From Cordilura impudica (taxonomy: Eukaryota > Arthropoda > Insecta > Diptera > Scathophagidae), in assembly GCA_963682025.1 (NCBI GenBank), contig OY821518.1, positions 149,323,081-149,387,080 on the forward strand: 64,000 nucleotides of DNA. The letters are read 5' to 3'. The translations under genes were made by a program, and so were the position numbers. Each line of letters opens with the position of its first letter. The first letter of the stretch is position 1. The notes below the pieces were generated by a model. The model was not told the DNA's origin. It did no database searches and saw nothing but the letters and a program-made list of their open reading frames with translations. Below, one piece after another: positions 19,944 through 31,849 of this stretch.

Positions 19944-20985
19944 TCAAGATCGAGGGCATGTGTAATCAGACATCAAAGGAGCAGTATTTGTAAAAGATTG
20001 TGGATTATCAGTTGTAAGTATCGATGAAGCTTTATTAAAAGATGGTAGGACAGCATTTTGAGGCATCAAAGGAGAAGTAATTGTCGTAAGCATATTTGCA
20101 GAATTCAGAGTTGTATGGATCGAAGAAGCAAAAGTATTATCAGGGTTTTCTCTATTCATGAATCTGGGTGACTTACGGCGATTTGGAGATGGTAATTTAG
20201 GTGCTTTGCTATTATTATTGATGTTATTGTTACAATTTGTGTTGTGGTTTCTTAAATTTCGGAAATCTCCCACTTTAAATTGAAATGACCGACTAAAAGT
20301 TGGGTTAAAATTTTTACGAACAAATCGAACTTTGTAAACTGCATTATTATTCGATCCGAATTTGGTGACTATTTCAGTTACTGAAGGAGATAGGTTGTAG
20401 TTTGTAAGCTCCTTGGAGATTTCCTCAGAGTTTATGCGGGGTAAACCGTATAAGAAGGTGGTGTATAACCTATTTTCTTTGCAGCCATAAGAATGAAACT
20501 CCATCTCACTCTCTTTAAGTATTTGCTTGTAGCATTCGTACCTTTCTTTACTTGGAGCAAAAATTTTGGTACCAATTGAAGTACGTTTGAAAATACAATT
20601 CTTACCAAGCAGCTTTTGTATTTCTGTAAATGAAGCGTTAGCTTCTACAACAAAAGGTGGAGGTTTGTGTTCCTTAACATCGTTAATATTTGATGCGGGA
20701 ATTACGTCCATATCATTGAGGCCAGCAAGCAGGCTAAATCTGTTGCTTAAAGTTAATGCAATGTTCGGGTTAACAAAACCCGGAATAAGTTTTGTTATCT
20801 TGTTCGCAAGGAGCTTTCTTTTTGATGAAGATTTTTATTCCTTTTTTAAGCTGGATTGTCTACCCCGTGAGTTCAAATGAGATCAAGAATAGGCAATTGC
20901 AGAAACAAAAATATACACTTGTTTTTAATAGTTGTACTCTAAGCTCTTTAATTATTTACACGACGTTCGTAAAGAGAATTTGATT
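19944..20985 (-). pseudogene. Jockey-like LINE, 5' end with ORF1 (nucleic-acid-binding protein)
   Basis: The frame from about 20840 to 19944 encodes a jockey-type ORF1 product: NPNIA..SNRF..LLAGLNDMDV, then FTEIQKLLGKNC and FKRTSIGTKIFAPSKE, followed by an Asn-rich tail. It is colinear with 59498-60121. The ATG is lost: relative to that copy, a deletion of about 25 bp removes the start codon and the first residues. The leader 20841-20985 matches 60122-60285. The 3' side is cut at 19944, where the Gypsy fragment begins, so zinc knuckles and ORF2 are missing. Confidence 0.8.
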
Positions 20986-21429
20986 AGAACTCATTAAAAA
21001 TCTGAAATAAGTTTAAGAAAACTCGAGAAAATATATAACTCCGTCAGATTTACTTACATAGTTTACTAAAAGCAATTATTCCCAAATTTATTTTTAATTA
21101 ACGTAAATTCGATTTTTCAATTAAAATTGAATTATAAAGTTGCCTCTTAACATAATGTTAAAAAAATAATAAATTTCGGGAATATCTTAAAAATGAATGG
21201 GTAGAAAAGTATTTAAGGAATTCTGGTTCAGAGCTAAGAGCGTTTATATGGGAAAGGTAAGTTTAAAATATATCAAGGGTTTATATTCAAACAGTGACAC
21301 CTGCTCCAACAAAATTTTGGAGGAGAGCGAGAAAACCTATTTATTCATTAAATCTAAAAGTATTCACCGATCGGCTTAGTAAAACATCCATTAAGAATTA
21401 ATCCCACTATTAAAATCATTATTATATAT
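20986..21429. other. Non-coding spacer
   Basis: AT-rich DNA between the LINE 5' end and the 3' end of the next LINE. I see nothing I can name in it. Confidence 0.5.
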
Positions 21430-21716
21430 CAATTCAATTCAATTCAATTATATATTCTTCCTTTATTTACATATTTTAACAAATTTGATCTTTACATATA
21501 GATATTGCAACAAACAATATATAAGATCTAAAGATATTAAATAGTTTTTATTTTATTTTTTAATAATTTTTAAAGGAAAATGGGAGGAAAAAATCTTTAT
21601 ATGATTTAATATATTCAAATACTATCTGAAAATGTTTATATGCTTATAGGAGGTTTATTAGTAATAATAGACCTCTATAAGCATATAATTTTCAATTTGG
21701 TGATTTCTTTTTAATT

Positions 21717-22561
21717 TTACGTTAATTCTATACATTCTCTTAGCAGTGGGTAAGAGGAATTTTCAATTTTGGCAAAGTAGTTGTTATTAATCCTTGATAT
21801 GAAATCGATATTTTTTTCATAACCGGTTTCTTCATGAAGAAGATTTGTAGGATACCTCCAGGGCTTTTTATTTATCATTTTAAGACATTTGTTTTGTATA
21901 ATTTGTAAGCGTTTTAGGCGGCAGTTGGCAGCGTCACTCCAAATAGGACACGCGTATGTTAATATTGGCCTTATAACACTATAAGAGTACATTTTTGTTT
22001 TTGGGGTTTAGAAATGACCTTCTATTTAGTTGTGGCCATAATGCTTTAAATGAATTTGTAGCTTTTTGGCACGTAGCTAAATATGTGGTTTAAAAGTAAG
22101 CTTTTTGTCCAAGACAACTCCGAGATATTTGACATGATTAAGTACATTTATGGTATTATTTCCAATAAGAAGATGGCGTCTTGGCAGTCTTTTGGGAGAT
22201 TTGTTGAATGGTAAAATTATTGCTTGGGTCTTGTTTGGATTAATTTTGATTTTCCATTTGTGAAAATATTTACTGCATTTTACAGTCCCTTTTCCATTTT
22301 CTTCATTGTAAGTTTGTTTGAAGAAATTAACGCAGTATCATCTGCGGATGTATATATCGGGGAAAGCAATGGCGACAAGACTGATCCTTGAGGTAACCCT
22401 GTGGTAATGGTTTTTGGAGATGATGTTTCATTATTAATCGCAACTGCCGTGAATGAAATCTGAAATAAGTTTGCATAAATATTTTGATGTATTTGCATCA
22501 AGAAGTTTAAATACTAGGCCATTATGCCAAACGGTGTCAAAGGCTTTTTCAATATCTAATA
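21717..22561 (-). pseudogene. LINE ORF2, C-terminal half of reverse transcriptase
   Basis: Begins with DIEKAFDTVWHNG (catalytic Asp region). It continues with TTGLPQGSVLSPLL, then a deletion that fuses the next block directly to ADDTALIS, so the Tyr and about 25 residues before the A-D-D box are missing. After a frame change come KYFHKWKIKINPNKTQAI and VKYLGVVLDKKL, a TAG, and finally RPILTYACPIWSDAA with LQIIQNKCLKMI, the jockey C-terminal signature. At least two breaks make it non-functional. Confidence 0.83.
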
Positions 22562-22564
22562 ATG

Positions 22565-22826
22565 GGTGAGTTCCAAAACGTCATTTGCAATGCAACTAAA
22601 CAAAGTCATGCATTCCTAAACGCAACCGTGTAAACGTTGACAATGTCATACAACCCTAAATGTATAATAAAAGTTATCGATGCGTAACAAAAAGCAAACT
22701 TTGCATTACTAATTTTGTTGATGCAGTGTTTTTGTTACAAAGTAAACAACACACTTGTTTGCTTTGTTTCGAAACGGTAGTAAAAAGGCATCACTGCAAT
22801 GTATTTTGACGTTTTGGAACTCACCC
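22565..22826. mobile_element. 262-bp MITE in the LINE RT, TSD AAT
   Basis: Terminal inverted repeats GGGTGAGTTCCAAAACGTCA. AAT occurs directly on both sides (22562-22564, 22827-22829), and removal restores the LINE reading frame. No coding capacity. The 3-bp duplication points to the PIF/Harbinger group, but the superfamily is inference. Confidence 0.82.
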
Positions 22827-23171
22827 AATATTATGCAGGCCATAGACGTTGCGACGGTTGGTACAACTTGATTAGGTTGGGCACGAGATTGCAACGTTTG
22901 TGGGGTCGTTGTATTAAGTTGTGTCTTGGTTGCACGAAAAATCAAAAAGTTTTAATTTTCTGGCAAGTTGTCCAACTCGATCGCAACGTTTGTGGGCATT
23001 TCATGCAACTTCATTCTATTTTGTGTTTATGTACGTAGTGGTCATCATATCATTGATTGCCGGTATCATTAAAAAGAATTTAAATCAACTATTTAGACTT
23101 GTATTTTTCATATAAGTAATAGCGGCTCTTTTATTATTTATGTGTTTATGTCTTGTAATATTTAATATTTT

Positions 23172-24019
23172 TATACCCTCCACTCCAGTGTGCAGAGGGT
23201 ATATATAAGTTTGTCATTCCGTTTGTAATAATTAGAAAAAAAAATTTGGACCCCATAAAATATATATATTTGTGATCCTTATAACAACCGGAGTTGATAT
23301 AGCGATGTCCGTCTGTCCGTCTGTCCGTCTGTCCGTCTGTCCGTCTGTGGAAATCACGATGACGGCATCAATCGGGCAGCTAGGGTGCTCGTTGGCATAA
23401 AAAATGATTCACTAACATCCTGAAAAGTTTGCTATTTAAAATCGTCCAAATCGGTCAATTAGGGCCTGAGATTTGAATGAAGAACTAAAAAAAGTCTTGA
23501 AAAAATATAATTTTCTATATTGTTCTTGTCACAATCACGCCCTCAATAGGATAGCTAGGGTGATAATTTTTAGTGAGAATGATTCACCAAATTCATGGGA
23601 AGATTTCTACTTCAAAAATCATTAAAATCGGTGGAACAGGTCCAGGTAAATCTATGAAAAATTAAAAAAAAAATGAAAAACATGATGTTTCCATATTGTT
23701 CCTGTTGTTATTCTAAATGTTGCATTGTTGTCATAGCTGGACTTGTTGTTTTTGTGGTCGTTGTGGTAATAATATAATAAAAACAAACCCTTTGTACATT
23801 TTTTTGTGAACTCTGGTAGAAAATTTTAAAAGTTTCCATTGTTTTGGCATCACTAAAAAAATTTGTTAGATCATTTCTGTCATTGCCACGAGCCTGCATG
23901 CAGAATTTCAGATCGATTGGCTCACGGGAAAGGGGCTAAAAATCGATCCAAAATTTTGTCGTCAAGCAGACACTACCAGTTAATATAAAGGCAGTAAATA
24001 AAGGGAGTAAAAGTTCACC
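23172..24019 (+). mobile_element. (GTCY)n-bearing dipteran repeat, copy A (mini-me/INE-1-like)
   Basis: Starts TATACCCTCC with the inverse GGAGGGTATA-like stem within 30 bp, then a TATA-rich tract and about five GTCCGTCT units near 23310. It is homologous to 27231-28039 over its full length. Known dipteran repeats of the mini-me and INE-1 (Helitron-related) type share a leading TATACCC...GGGTATA stem and a (GTCY)n tract; the family name is inference. Confidence 0.7.
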
Positions 24020-24547
24020 AATAATTTAAAAAACAAATTTTTATGTATTAATTTATTTAAAGAAAAAAATAATTAAATGAAATAGTAATAATAATAAAAA
24101 AAAATAATATACAATACAAAAAAAAAGAATATATAAATAAAATAAAATAAAGATAAATGCATTCATAGCATTATAATACATATAAAAGGTCAATGTTTTC
24201 TAACCGTAACCGTAATGAGTCAGTTGTTTTTTTTTACATGAAAATCATTTAAAACAGTTACCGAACGTAACCGGAACGTCCCAATACTTTTATGTGAAAA
24301 AAAGGCTGACACGTTACGTAACAGTTACATGTCGCTAACTTGTTCTTTACACAGGCTACTGCTTTTGCAGCCAACTTCAAGTCTATTTATATAGTTTCGT
24401 AAGCATAACTGATAAAATTGTTTCTATTATTTTTTGCTGTAAGTAATAAATTATAAATATACTGAATTTGCAAACTAAAATGGATACATATATTGGAGGT
24501 GCTTTAATACAAAAGAGTTAACGAAACAAAATCAAAAAAAAAAAAAA
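24020..24547. other. Non-coding AT-rich spacer
   Basis: A-rich and low-complexity from 24050 to 24180. The stretch 24200-24360 has CCGTAACCGTAA and ACGTAACAGTTAC motifs on both strands. There is no ORF. Confidence 0.5.
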
Positions 24548-25559
24548 AACAACTCTACAACATCAACAATGGCAGTCATATGTTCTTCAAATAGAAAAAA
24601 AAACTGCAAGTGTGTTTTGTTGGCTACAAAACAAAAATAGTGTTGACAATATAACAAAATATGTAAAAGAAGTTAGTGCTATGAAATATATTATTTTGTT
24701 TAAAAAAAAAATCGCAATATGAAAGGCTATAATTCCATTAATAATCAAAAGGCGTTAAACTAATTTATTTATTTTTACGTTGTACTAATGCATTTTAAAT
24801 AAGTAAAAGTAATTGTATATTTAAATAAAAATGCATTTGTATTATATGTTGCTGTCGTATTCAGAAAAATCAAGTAGCTGACTATACGACTACAAATGCT
24901 GCTGCCAGCAGTCGTCTATGTGTTTCATTTATGATGTTGCATTTTTTTGCGAGCAATACTTACATATATTCTAAATAAAGAAATAATAGTTCTTTTCATA
25001 CTGCGAAATCTATACAAATATATGTACAAATACTATATGTCAAATTTCAAATTTGCAATAATTGATACATTTTTGAAAGAAAATTGTATAATATGAAATG
25101 TCTTTAATTTATTTCATAGAAAACAATTTTTTGAGGTGCGTGGATTTTCCATATTTACTGTTTTACTATTTGCGTAATGAGGTTAAATGAGTTAAAAAGA
25201 ATTTAAAATATTTGAAAATATTAGGTGAGGATCCTCAAGATGTAATATACGATCGGTCTAAAACTTTTCACTTAGAGCCACAGTTAAATTCGAAACAACA
25301 AAAACCCATATATTTTGTGCATAAAGTTTAACATTAAATGTGCTTTTCTAAAATGTCTATATATTTTTTCTCATTCATTTCTGACCATCTTCAATGTAAA
25401 TTTACCAAAGTTTTTTTTATTGCAATATGTATATAAAACTTAAAAATTTAATATTTTTTATTGTGTATTAACTTATTATTCTGCGATTTTCATTACATGA
25501 CAAAATGTTACAAATTGGCACTACTGTTTCAAAAACAGAAAACTTCTAAATCAGTTGAA

Positions 25560-26101
25560 AACAGTTGATCTGTAAAACTGTGTGTGAAATTGTGTCAAAT
25601 AAAATTACAAATATTAATAAATATAATAATACATATATATATATATTATTAATTTTGTTAAGAATTAGCACAAAATTGATTTTCCATTTTGCATTTCATT
25701 TATAAAGAATTCTGCCATATTTTGTTAAAGGGAAAATCCATTTTTGTTATATTAAAAAAAACAGACTTGCATTTAATTTTTCCGTGACTGCCTCAATAAT
25801 TGCGTAGATGCCACCACAATATTTTTTCTAATTAAAACAGTTGATCTGTAAAACTGTGTGTGAAATTGTGTCAAATAAAATTACAAATATTAATAAATAT
25901 AATAATACATATATATATTTTATTAATTTTGTTAAGAATTAGCACAAAATTGATTTTCCATTTTGCATTTCATTTATAAAGAATTCTGCCATATTTTGTT
26001 AAAGGGAAAATCCATTTTTGTTATATTAAAAAAAACAGACTTGCATTTAATTTTTCCGTGACTGCCTCAATAATTGCCACCACAATATTTTTTCTAATTA
26101 A
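25560..26101. repeat. Direct tandem duplication, 276-bp period
   Basis: AACAGTTGATCTGTAAAACTG starts at 25560 and again at 25836. The copies are nearly identical over about 265 bp apart from a longer TA run in the first and GTAGAT missing in the second. A diverged relative of the same unit appears near 28910-29030. Confidence 0.88.
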
Positions 26102-26367
26102 ATATTAACCAATATCTAACTAGAATTATGATTTATTCTGACTAAAAAGTTCCAATTAAAAGTTATTCATCCCAATTATGAATATTCTCAAGGAATTTCT
26201 TTCTCACGGAAAATACATTTCTCGAGAAAAAAATTCCTCCAATTATAAATTCCGCGTGAACAAAAAATGATTAACTGGCATCATCGAATTTCGAAGCCAC
26301 TTGCTTTGCTTATTGACAATTTATTTTCTATTTTTTGTGTGTGTGCAAACGACCCTACAATAAATGT

Positions 26368-27150
26368 CCCAATAAACATTTTTGTTTGCTATCAACTTGA
26401 GGTGCATTTGAGATCAAATACATTTTTCAAATCTCCAACGTTAATTCTCAAATGCCCTCAATAGTTCGAATATAGTCTTCTCAACTTAAAAGGCACATTT
26501 TTTATATGGCGATTTTCATAGTTATCAAATTGAGAAATTTGTGATTCTCAACTTGATAGCAAAGAAATATTTCCAATCGGTATCAAATGGAAGGCACGGA
26601 ATTGCCATATTAAAAAATATTATACTAATTTTAGAAATGAAAACAATGTACTTTTTTTAATGTTTCAATTTAATTTCATTATATATTTAACATTACTATG
26701 TACATATTTAACATTAAATGTACATATTATGTACATTTTTTAAAATCTAGAATTAAAAATAAATGAATTAATTAGTTGTACATTTTTTGAAAAATTCGAC
26801 AAAAAGCAGAAATAATTAAAAATATATCAATGATTTATTTGTACTTTTTTGGCATTTTTTAATTTAATTTATTATTTATGACATATTTAAATAATATCTC
26901 AGACTTAACACAAATCGTATTCAAGTTGAAAAAATGTTTGGTCTCAAGTGGAGAAAAGTGTTGGATATCCAATTGAGAGTAAAAATGTTTCTCAAAGATT
27001 GGAAAAAATGTTAAGTCTCAACTTGATGTCAAGTTGAAAGCAAACAAGGAGAAAAATTGTTCAACCCAAGTTGAGAATTACATTTGACATCAATTTAAGA
27101 ACTTAACTTTTCTCCAACATTGGAGAAATAATATTTCAATGCATACTGGG
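26368..27150. repeat. Probable MITE with many TCAACTTGA-type motifs
   Basis: Roughly 0.78 kb bounded by CCCAATAAACATT at the left and AATGCATACTGGG at the right (loosely inverted). Inside, TCAACTTGA or its complement TCAAGTTGA, often next to a gATAGCAAA or GAGAA stretch, recurs at about 26392, 26547, 26931, 27015, 27026 and 27067. No ORF. Confidence 0.45.
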
Positions 27151-27230
27151 GAATGAACGAAACTAACACATAAACAGTTTTTTCCTATTTGAAAAACATA
27201 TGACTGTCACTGTTGCTGTTGTAGAGTTGT

Positions 27231-28039
27231 TATACCCTCCACTCCAGTGTGCAGAGGGTATATATAAGTTTGTCATTCCGTTTGTAATAATTAGAAAAAA
27301 AATTTTGGACCCCATAAAATTTATATATTTGTGATCCTTATAACAACCGGAGTTGATATAGCGATGTCCGTCTGTCCGTCTGTGGAAATCACGATGACGG
27401 CATCAATCCGGCAGCTAGGGTACTCGTTGATATAAAAATGATTCACTAACATCCTGAGAAGTTTGCTATTTAAAATCGTCCAAATCGGTCGATTAGGGCC
27501 CGAGATTTGAATGAAGAACTAAAAAAGTCTTGAAAAAAAAATAATTTTCTATGTTGTTCTTGTCACGATCACGCCCTCAATAGTGCAGCTACAGTGATCA
27601 TTTTTAGTGAGAATGATTCACCAAATACATGGAAAGATTTCTACTTCAAAAATCATTAAAATCGGTGGAACATGTCCAGGGAAATCTCTGAAAAAGTAAA
27701 AAAAAATGAAAAACATGATATTTCTATATTGTTCTTGTTGTTATTCTAAATGTTGCATTGTTTTCATAGCTGGACTTGTTGTTTTTGTGGTCGTTATCGT
27801 AATAATATAACAAAAACAAACCCTTTGTACATTTTTTTATCAACTCTGGTAGAAAAATTTAAAAGTTTCCATTGTTTTGGCATCACTAAAAAAATATGTT
27901 AGATCATTTCTGTCATTGCCACAAGCCTGCCTGCAAAATTTCAGATCGATTGGGTCACGGGAAAGTGGTTAAAATCGATCCAAAATTTTTTCGACAAGCA
28001 GACACTACGAGTTAATATAAAGGGAGTAAAAATTCACCA
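27231..28039 (+). mobile_element. (GTCY)n-bearing dipteran repeat, copy B
   Basis: Same start and body as copy A, but with only two GTCCGTCT units and several substitutions. It ends in the shared AAGGGAGTAAAA block. It has no coding capacity. Confidence 0.7.
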
Positions 28040-29190
28040 ACATCTAAAGCAAATAATGCTAAAATACCTAGTTGTTAATAAAAAAAACAATTGGACAATT
28101 CACAATGGGTAATGTATCGTTGTATCTCTTGTATCGTGTATCACTTTACAATAGTGTAAAATTGTTGTTGGTAATTTTCACTGAAAAATCTGATACACGA
28201 TCCAACTTCATTTGCTGTGTTTAGTAAATGTTGTATATTGTATCATAACATATCAGTTCCAAGTGAATGCCAGTTTTTATGAAAAAGAAAAAACTAATAC
28301 ATAGAATATTATCAGCATAAATAATTATAAAATAAAATATGGCAAATAATGCAAATAACGCAAATACATCGATAAGTTTATTTATATAAAAATTAATGTT
28401 TATATTTTTAGTATGTATTTTCTCTTTCAGTACCAACCAAAACATTTAACATTTTTTTTTTTCATTATAAATTAAAATGCAAGAGGGTACGTAACTAAAA
28501 CTCCAGGGTATATCTCACGACCAAAAAGCAAACACTGACAAGTGTTTTCTCTTATACAAAATAGCAGAAGCGACGAAGCGATCTTTCCTCGTTGGATCGA
28601 AAATTACTAAAGAAATATGAAAATACAACTGAGTGTTCACAACAAATGATTGTATTGTGTATTTCAATACAACATACAATATACAACACCTGTTGTGAAT
28701 TGCCCAAATGTAAATTTAGCAATTTATGTATTAATTTATTTAAAGAGAAAAATACAAAAATAACGTTTGATGTTGTATTTTTTGTGTGTAATATTTAAAT
28801 ATACATACATACACATATTAAATAATACAAATAATGTACATATATTATATATATGTATGTATGTATATTCATAGTAACTGCATGTTAGAAATAAATCGGT
28901 TATTTTATTTACATAAAATTCTGCAGTATTTTGTTGTGGGGAAAATACATTTCTTTTGTATAACAGAGTGTCACTTCATTTTGCTCAGCGTGACTATGCC
29001 ACAGTAGATGCTGCCATAATTTTTGTTTGTTCTAATTAGCTTTGCAATAGTTATTTCTATTTTAACATGAATGTTAATATTTTCAACTAGATATCATACA
29101 GAACAATGTTAAGAGTATACACGGGTTGGTCTTTTATTTCATACGTTTTTTTTATTATTCTTTTACAAATATGAACATAAGTTTGGCATA
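28040..29190. other. Non-coding AT-rich interval
   Basis: Contains a TATG/CATA microsatellite near 28800-28870 and, at about 28910-29030, a diverged copy of the 276-bp unit (ATTCTGCnnTATTTTGTT..GGGAAAAT). No gene. Confidence 0.5.
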
Positions 29191-29193
29191 TTA

Positions 29194-29766
29194 CCCACCA
29201 ATCTCACATCACACTGCAAGTTCGAATAACTCAATACACTCACATTTTTTTTTACTAATACACACACATTTTCCGCAGTGGTCACACTAATGGCACCAAA
29301 TTTTTCGTGCGAATAGTGGCAGACACTAACGATGATTAATGTTACCCTGTTATAAATTTAATGCAAATTTACTGGATTCTGTAAAATTGTAATTAAAGTT
29401 TTAACTTGTTAAATCTATTATGATTTATTTTTTGAAATGCGCATACAAAAACGCAAGTTTGTTAATTATAGAGCATAAATATTATTAACTATTATTAAAA
29501 TAATACTAATAATAATAAATGTAAACATTTTCCCTCAAACATGTGCCTGTATAATAAACTTGGTAACTCTACTTAAAATAAAATAAGAGAGAGAAGTATA
29601 CAAATTTTTTCAAGTTTACGCTTCGACAACATTTTAAAAATGAGATTGCAGTCAGATGTTTGAGCATAAAATTTAATGGCGATGGATTCGACTAATTCGA
29701 ACAATTTTTCGTTGATAATACGTACACAACGATTTTACAATTTCAGTGTGATGTGAGATTGGGGGG
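29194..29766. mobile_element. 573-bp MITE family H, copy 1, TSD TTA
   Basis: Ends CCCACCAATCTCACATCACA and the inverse with GATTGGGGGG. TTA flanks it on both sides (29191-29193, 29767-29769). Same family as 34914-35477, 40900-41473 and 49001-49541, in the opposite orientation. PIF/Harbinger-type by duplication length. Confidence 0.85.
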
Positions 29767-29769
29767 TTA

Positions 29770-31368
29770 ACTTTTTGTTGTCTTTACAAAATAGAGTTAC
29801 CGAGTTCGTCAATGAGTTTTTTGCTTACAAAACAGTTCTACATAGTTATATAGAATTATTATTCTGCTTTACCTATAAAATATCTGATTGCGATTACAAC
29901 TAATTTTTAAAAATTGTTTATAATTAATAAAGCATTATTATTCACATAAATACAAAATTTCACTTTTTAAATTTTCCATTCAAATTTAAGAAAATATCAA
30001 TTATAATAAAAACTGAAAATAAAATTTCCAATTATAAATTAGAAAATATTAATTGAGTTTCAGAAAATCATATCAAAACGTCGGAAATAATAATTTTAAA
30101 TTTAGAAATATCTTTACATTTAAAAATGTTTACATTTAAAAAAAATATTGCCATTCAGGATATATTAATAACTTTTCAGTACCGCGATTCAGTAACTTCT
30201 TTTAACGATAGTCGAATTGTAAAAAAAAAGAAAATTGCAAAATTATCAGTAAAATTTTGAAACGATATTCGCTATTGTTAAAGTCAGCTGTTGTTGTTAT
30301 CTAAACGACAACCATTTTTGTGTTGTTTATCCAATCGATAAAAACTTAAATTTTTAGGTTGAAATGTCGTCATACATAAATAAAAATCATGAAATAGTGA
30401 AAATATTTTGCTTTAATTAAAAAACTTTTTTATATAAATAAAAAAATTAAATAGCATATTCAATTCATTATTTCATTTTCAAATAAATAAACAGAAATAT
30501 TAGTAAAAAAAAATAAAGATATTAAACATAAACATAAAATCATCCTGCCAAACACGAAGTAATTTGTTTTTTTCTATTCTTTGTGTTTTTCGCTTATTTT
30601 GACAGAGATGCCACTCCTTTACAATTTAAATAAATAGAAAAACAGATTTGTCGATATTAATTTAAATTCAATGAATTTAAGAAAACCTCAAATGATATTT
30701 AAGAATTGCTAACATAAAAATTGTTACATAAGTAAACGTAATTTTATGAGAATGTTATTTTTTATATATAAATTTTCACAATTTTTTTTGGATGAAAATT
30801 TGAAGTTTTTCAGAAAATAAAGATAACATTAAATTATTTTATTTAAAATGTTTGGGACTTTTCGTTTTTTGCGTTTTTCATCCCTAATTTGATTATTTAT
30901 TATTATAAATTTATTCTCTATGTTTTCAAAATATGGCAATATTTTAAAAAAAAGTTGAGAGAGCTTTTTTTTTTGGTTATTATTTTGTTACTCCATCCGA
31001 CCTATATGGCCACAATGAAGAAATATTTGGCGAGTTAAAAGAAACTATACAGCCATCTCCAATTAGCACAATTTAATGCATATAGCCACTCTACACAACC
31101 ATTACCTTTGCAATGGAGGTTAGGGCGAGCTATTTAATTAGCAAAAACTAAATTAAACGAGAAGTTATGTCATATAACCGGAAACGCATGCATATAGGTA
31201 TATAACCAAAATGCATGCCGATCAGCAACCACGATGACCAAAAAGCAAACACCGAAATAAATCCGAAATAATAGAAAAGAAGAAAACCAACCCAAAGAAT
31301 TTGCTGAAATAATTTGGTATTAAGTTTAACAAATTGTTTACTTTTTCATTTACATTTATTATCAAGAC
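29770..31368. other. Non-coding AT-rich interval
   Basis: I see no ORF, no clear repeat border and no RNA gene. Short A/T runs dominate. Confidence 0.5.
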
Positions 31369-31429
31369 TCAAACCGAGGTGGAGGGTATCAAAGATTCGG
31401 CACAGCCGAATTTAACACTCTTACTTGTT
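31369..31429 (+). repeat. 3' end of a (GTCY)n-class repeat with stem-loop
   Basis: GGTGGAGGGTATCAAAGATTCGG-CACAG-CCGAA forms a short stem-loop at 31396-31410, followed by ACTCTTACTTGTT. The same terminal ACTTGTT follows the hairpin of the repeat at 33241-34047. The matching 5' end is not obvious nearby. Confidence 0.55.
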
Positions 31430-31849
31430 ATTAATCTTTAATGATTTAATTTTCATCTCTGATATTTACTTCGAACAAAAATATCGATTCAATTAATTAT
31501 TTATAAATATCTTTGTGTTCTAATGTATATTTTTAAATTTAAATCTTAAACATAAAACAAAAACTTTTGAAAAAGACAACTTTTTAAAGGATATTTTAAG
31601 AAAATTAATTTAAAAATATAATTTATATTTTTTAAAAATAAAAACACAAATTATGAAAAACATTGTGCATGAGTTTTATTTGCCGTCGGCAAACGTGGTT
31701 CAGGCGCACATATTCGATACCATGTTAACTCAACATGACTTTTTTCAAAATAAAGTTGTACAATGAGGTTGTATCGTTTGTGTGCAAAACACCCAACTTG
31801 ATTACTAACCAAGTTGTACCAATCGACGCAACGTCTATGGCCTGCATTA

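Larger units (their letters stand above)
24548..27231. mobile_element. 2.7-kb inverted-repeat element (uncertain)
   Basis: About 48 bp starting AACAACTCTACAACA at 24548 recur inverted at 27184-27231 with four mismatches; weaker inverted similarity continues inward (CATATGTTnTTCAAATAG then an A run and TGTGTT). No ORF. A (GTCY)n repeat starts immediately at the right end, so the target duplication cannot be checked. It could be a non-autonomous DNA element or a chance inverted pair of repeats. Confidence 0.45.
22834..31846. mobile_element. 9.0-kb terminal-inverted-repeat element, TSD TTA, no transposase seen
   Basis: The ends TGCAGGCCATAGACGTTGCG at 22834 and its inverse at 31846 extend to about 42 bp with three mismatches. 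TTA flanks both ends (22831-22833, 31847-31849). The 3-bp TTA duplication fits PIF/Harbinger. The interior has no long ORF. It holds two (GTCY)n repeats, a 2.7-kb inverted-repeat element, a 276-bp tandem duplication and a 573-bp MITE, the last with its own TTA duplication. It is either a much-invaded non-autonomous element or two half elements acting as one unit. Confidence 0.7.

Noticed and set aside
25560..26101. Two direct copies considered as LTRs of a small element
   Set aside because: They abut with no internal region, lack TG...CA ends and have no target duplication; a simple tandem duplication fits better.
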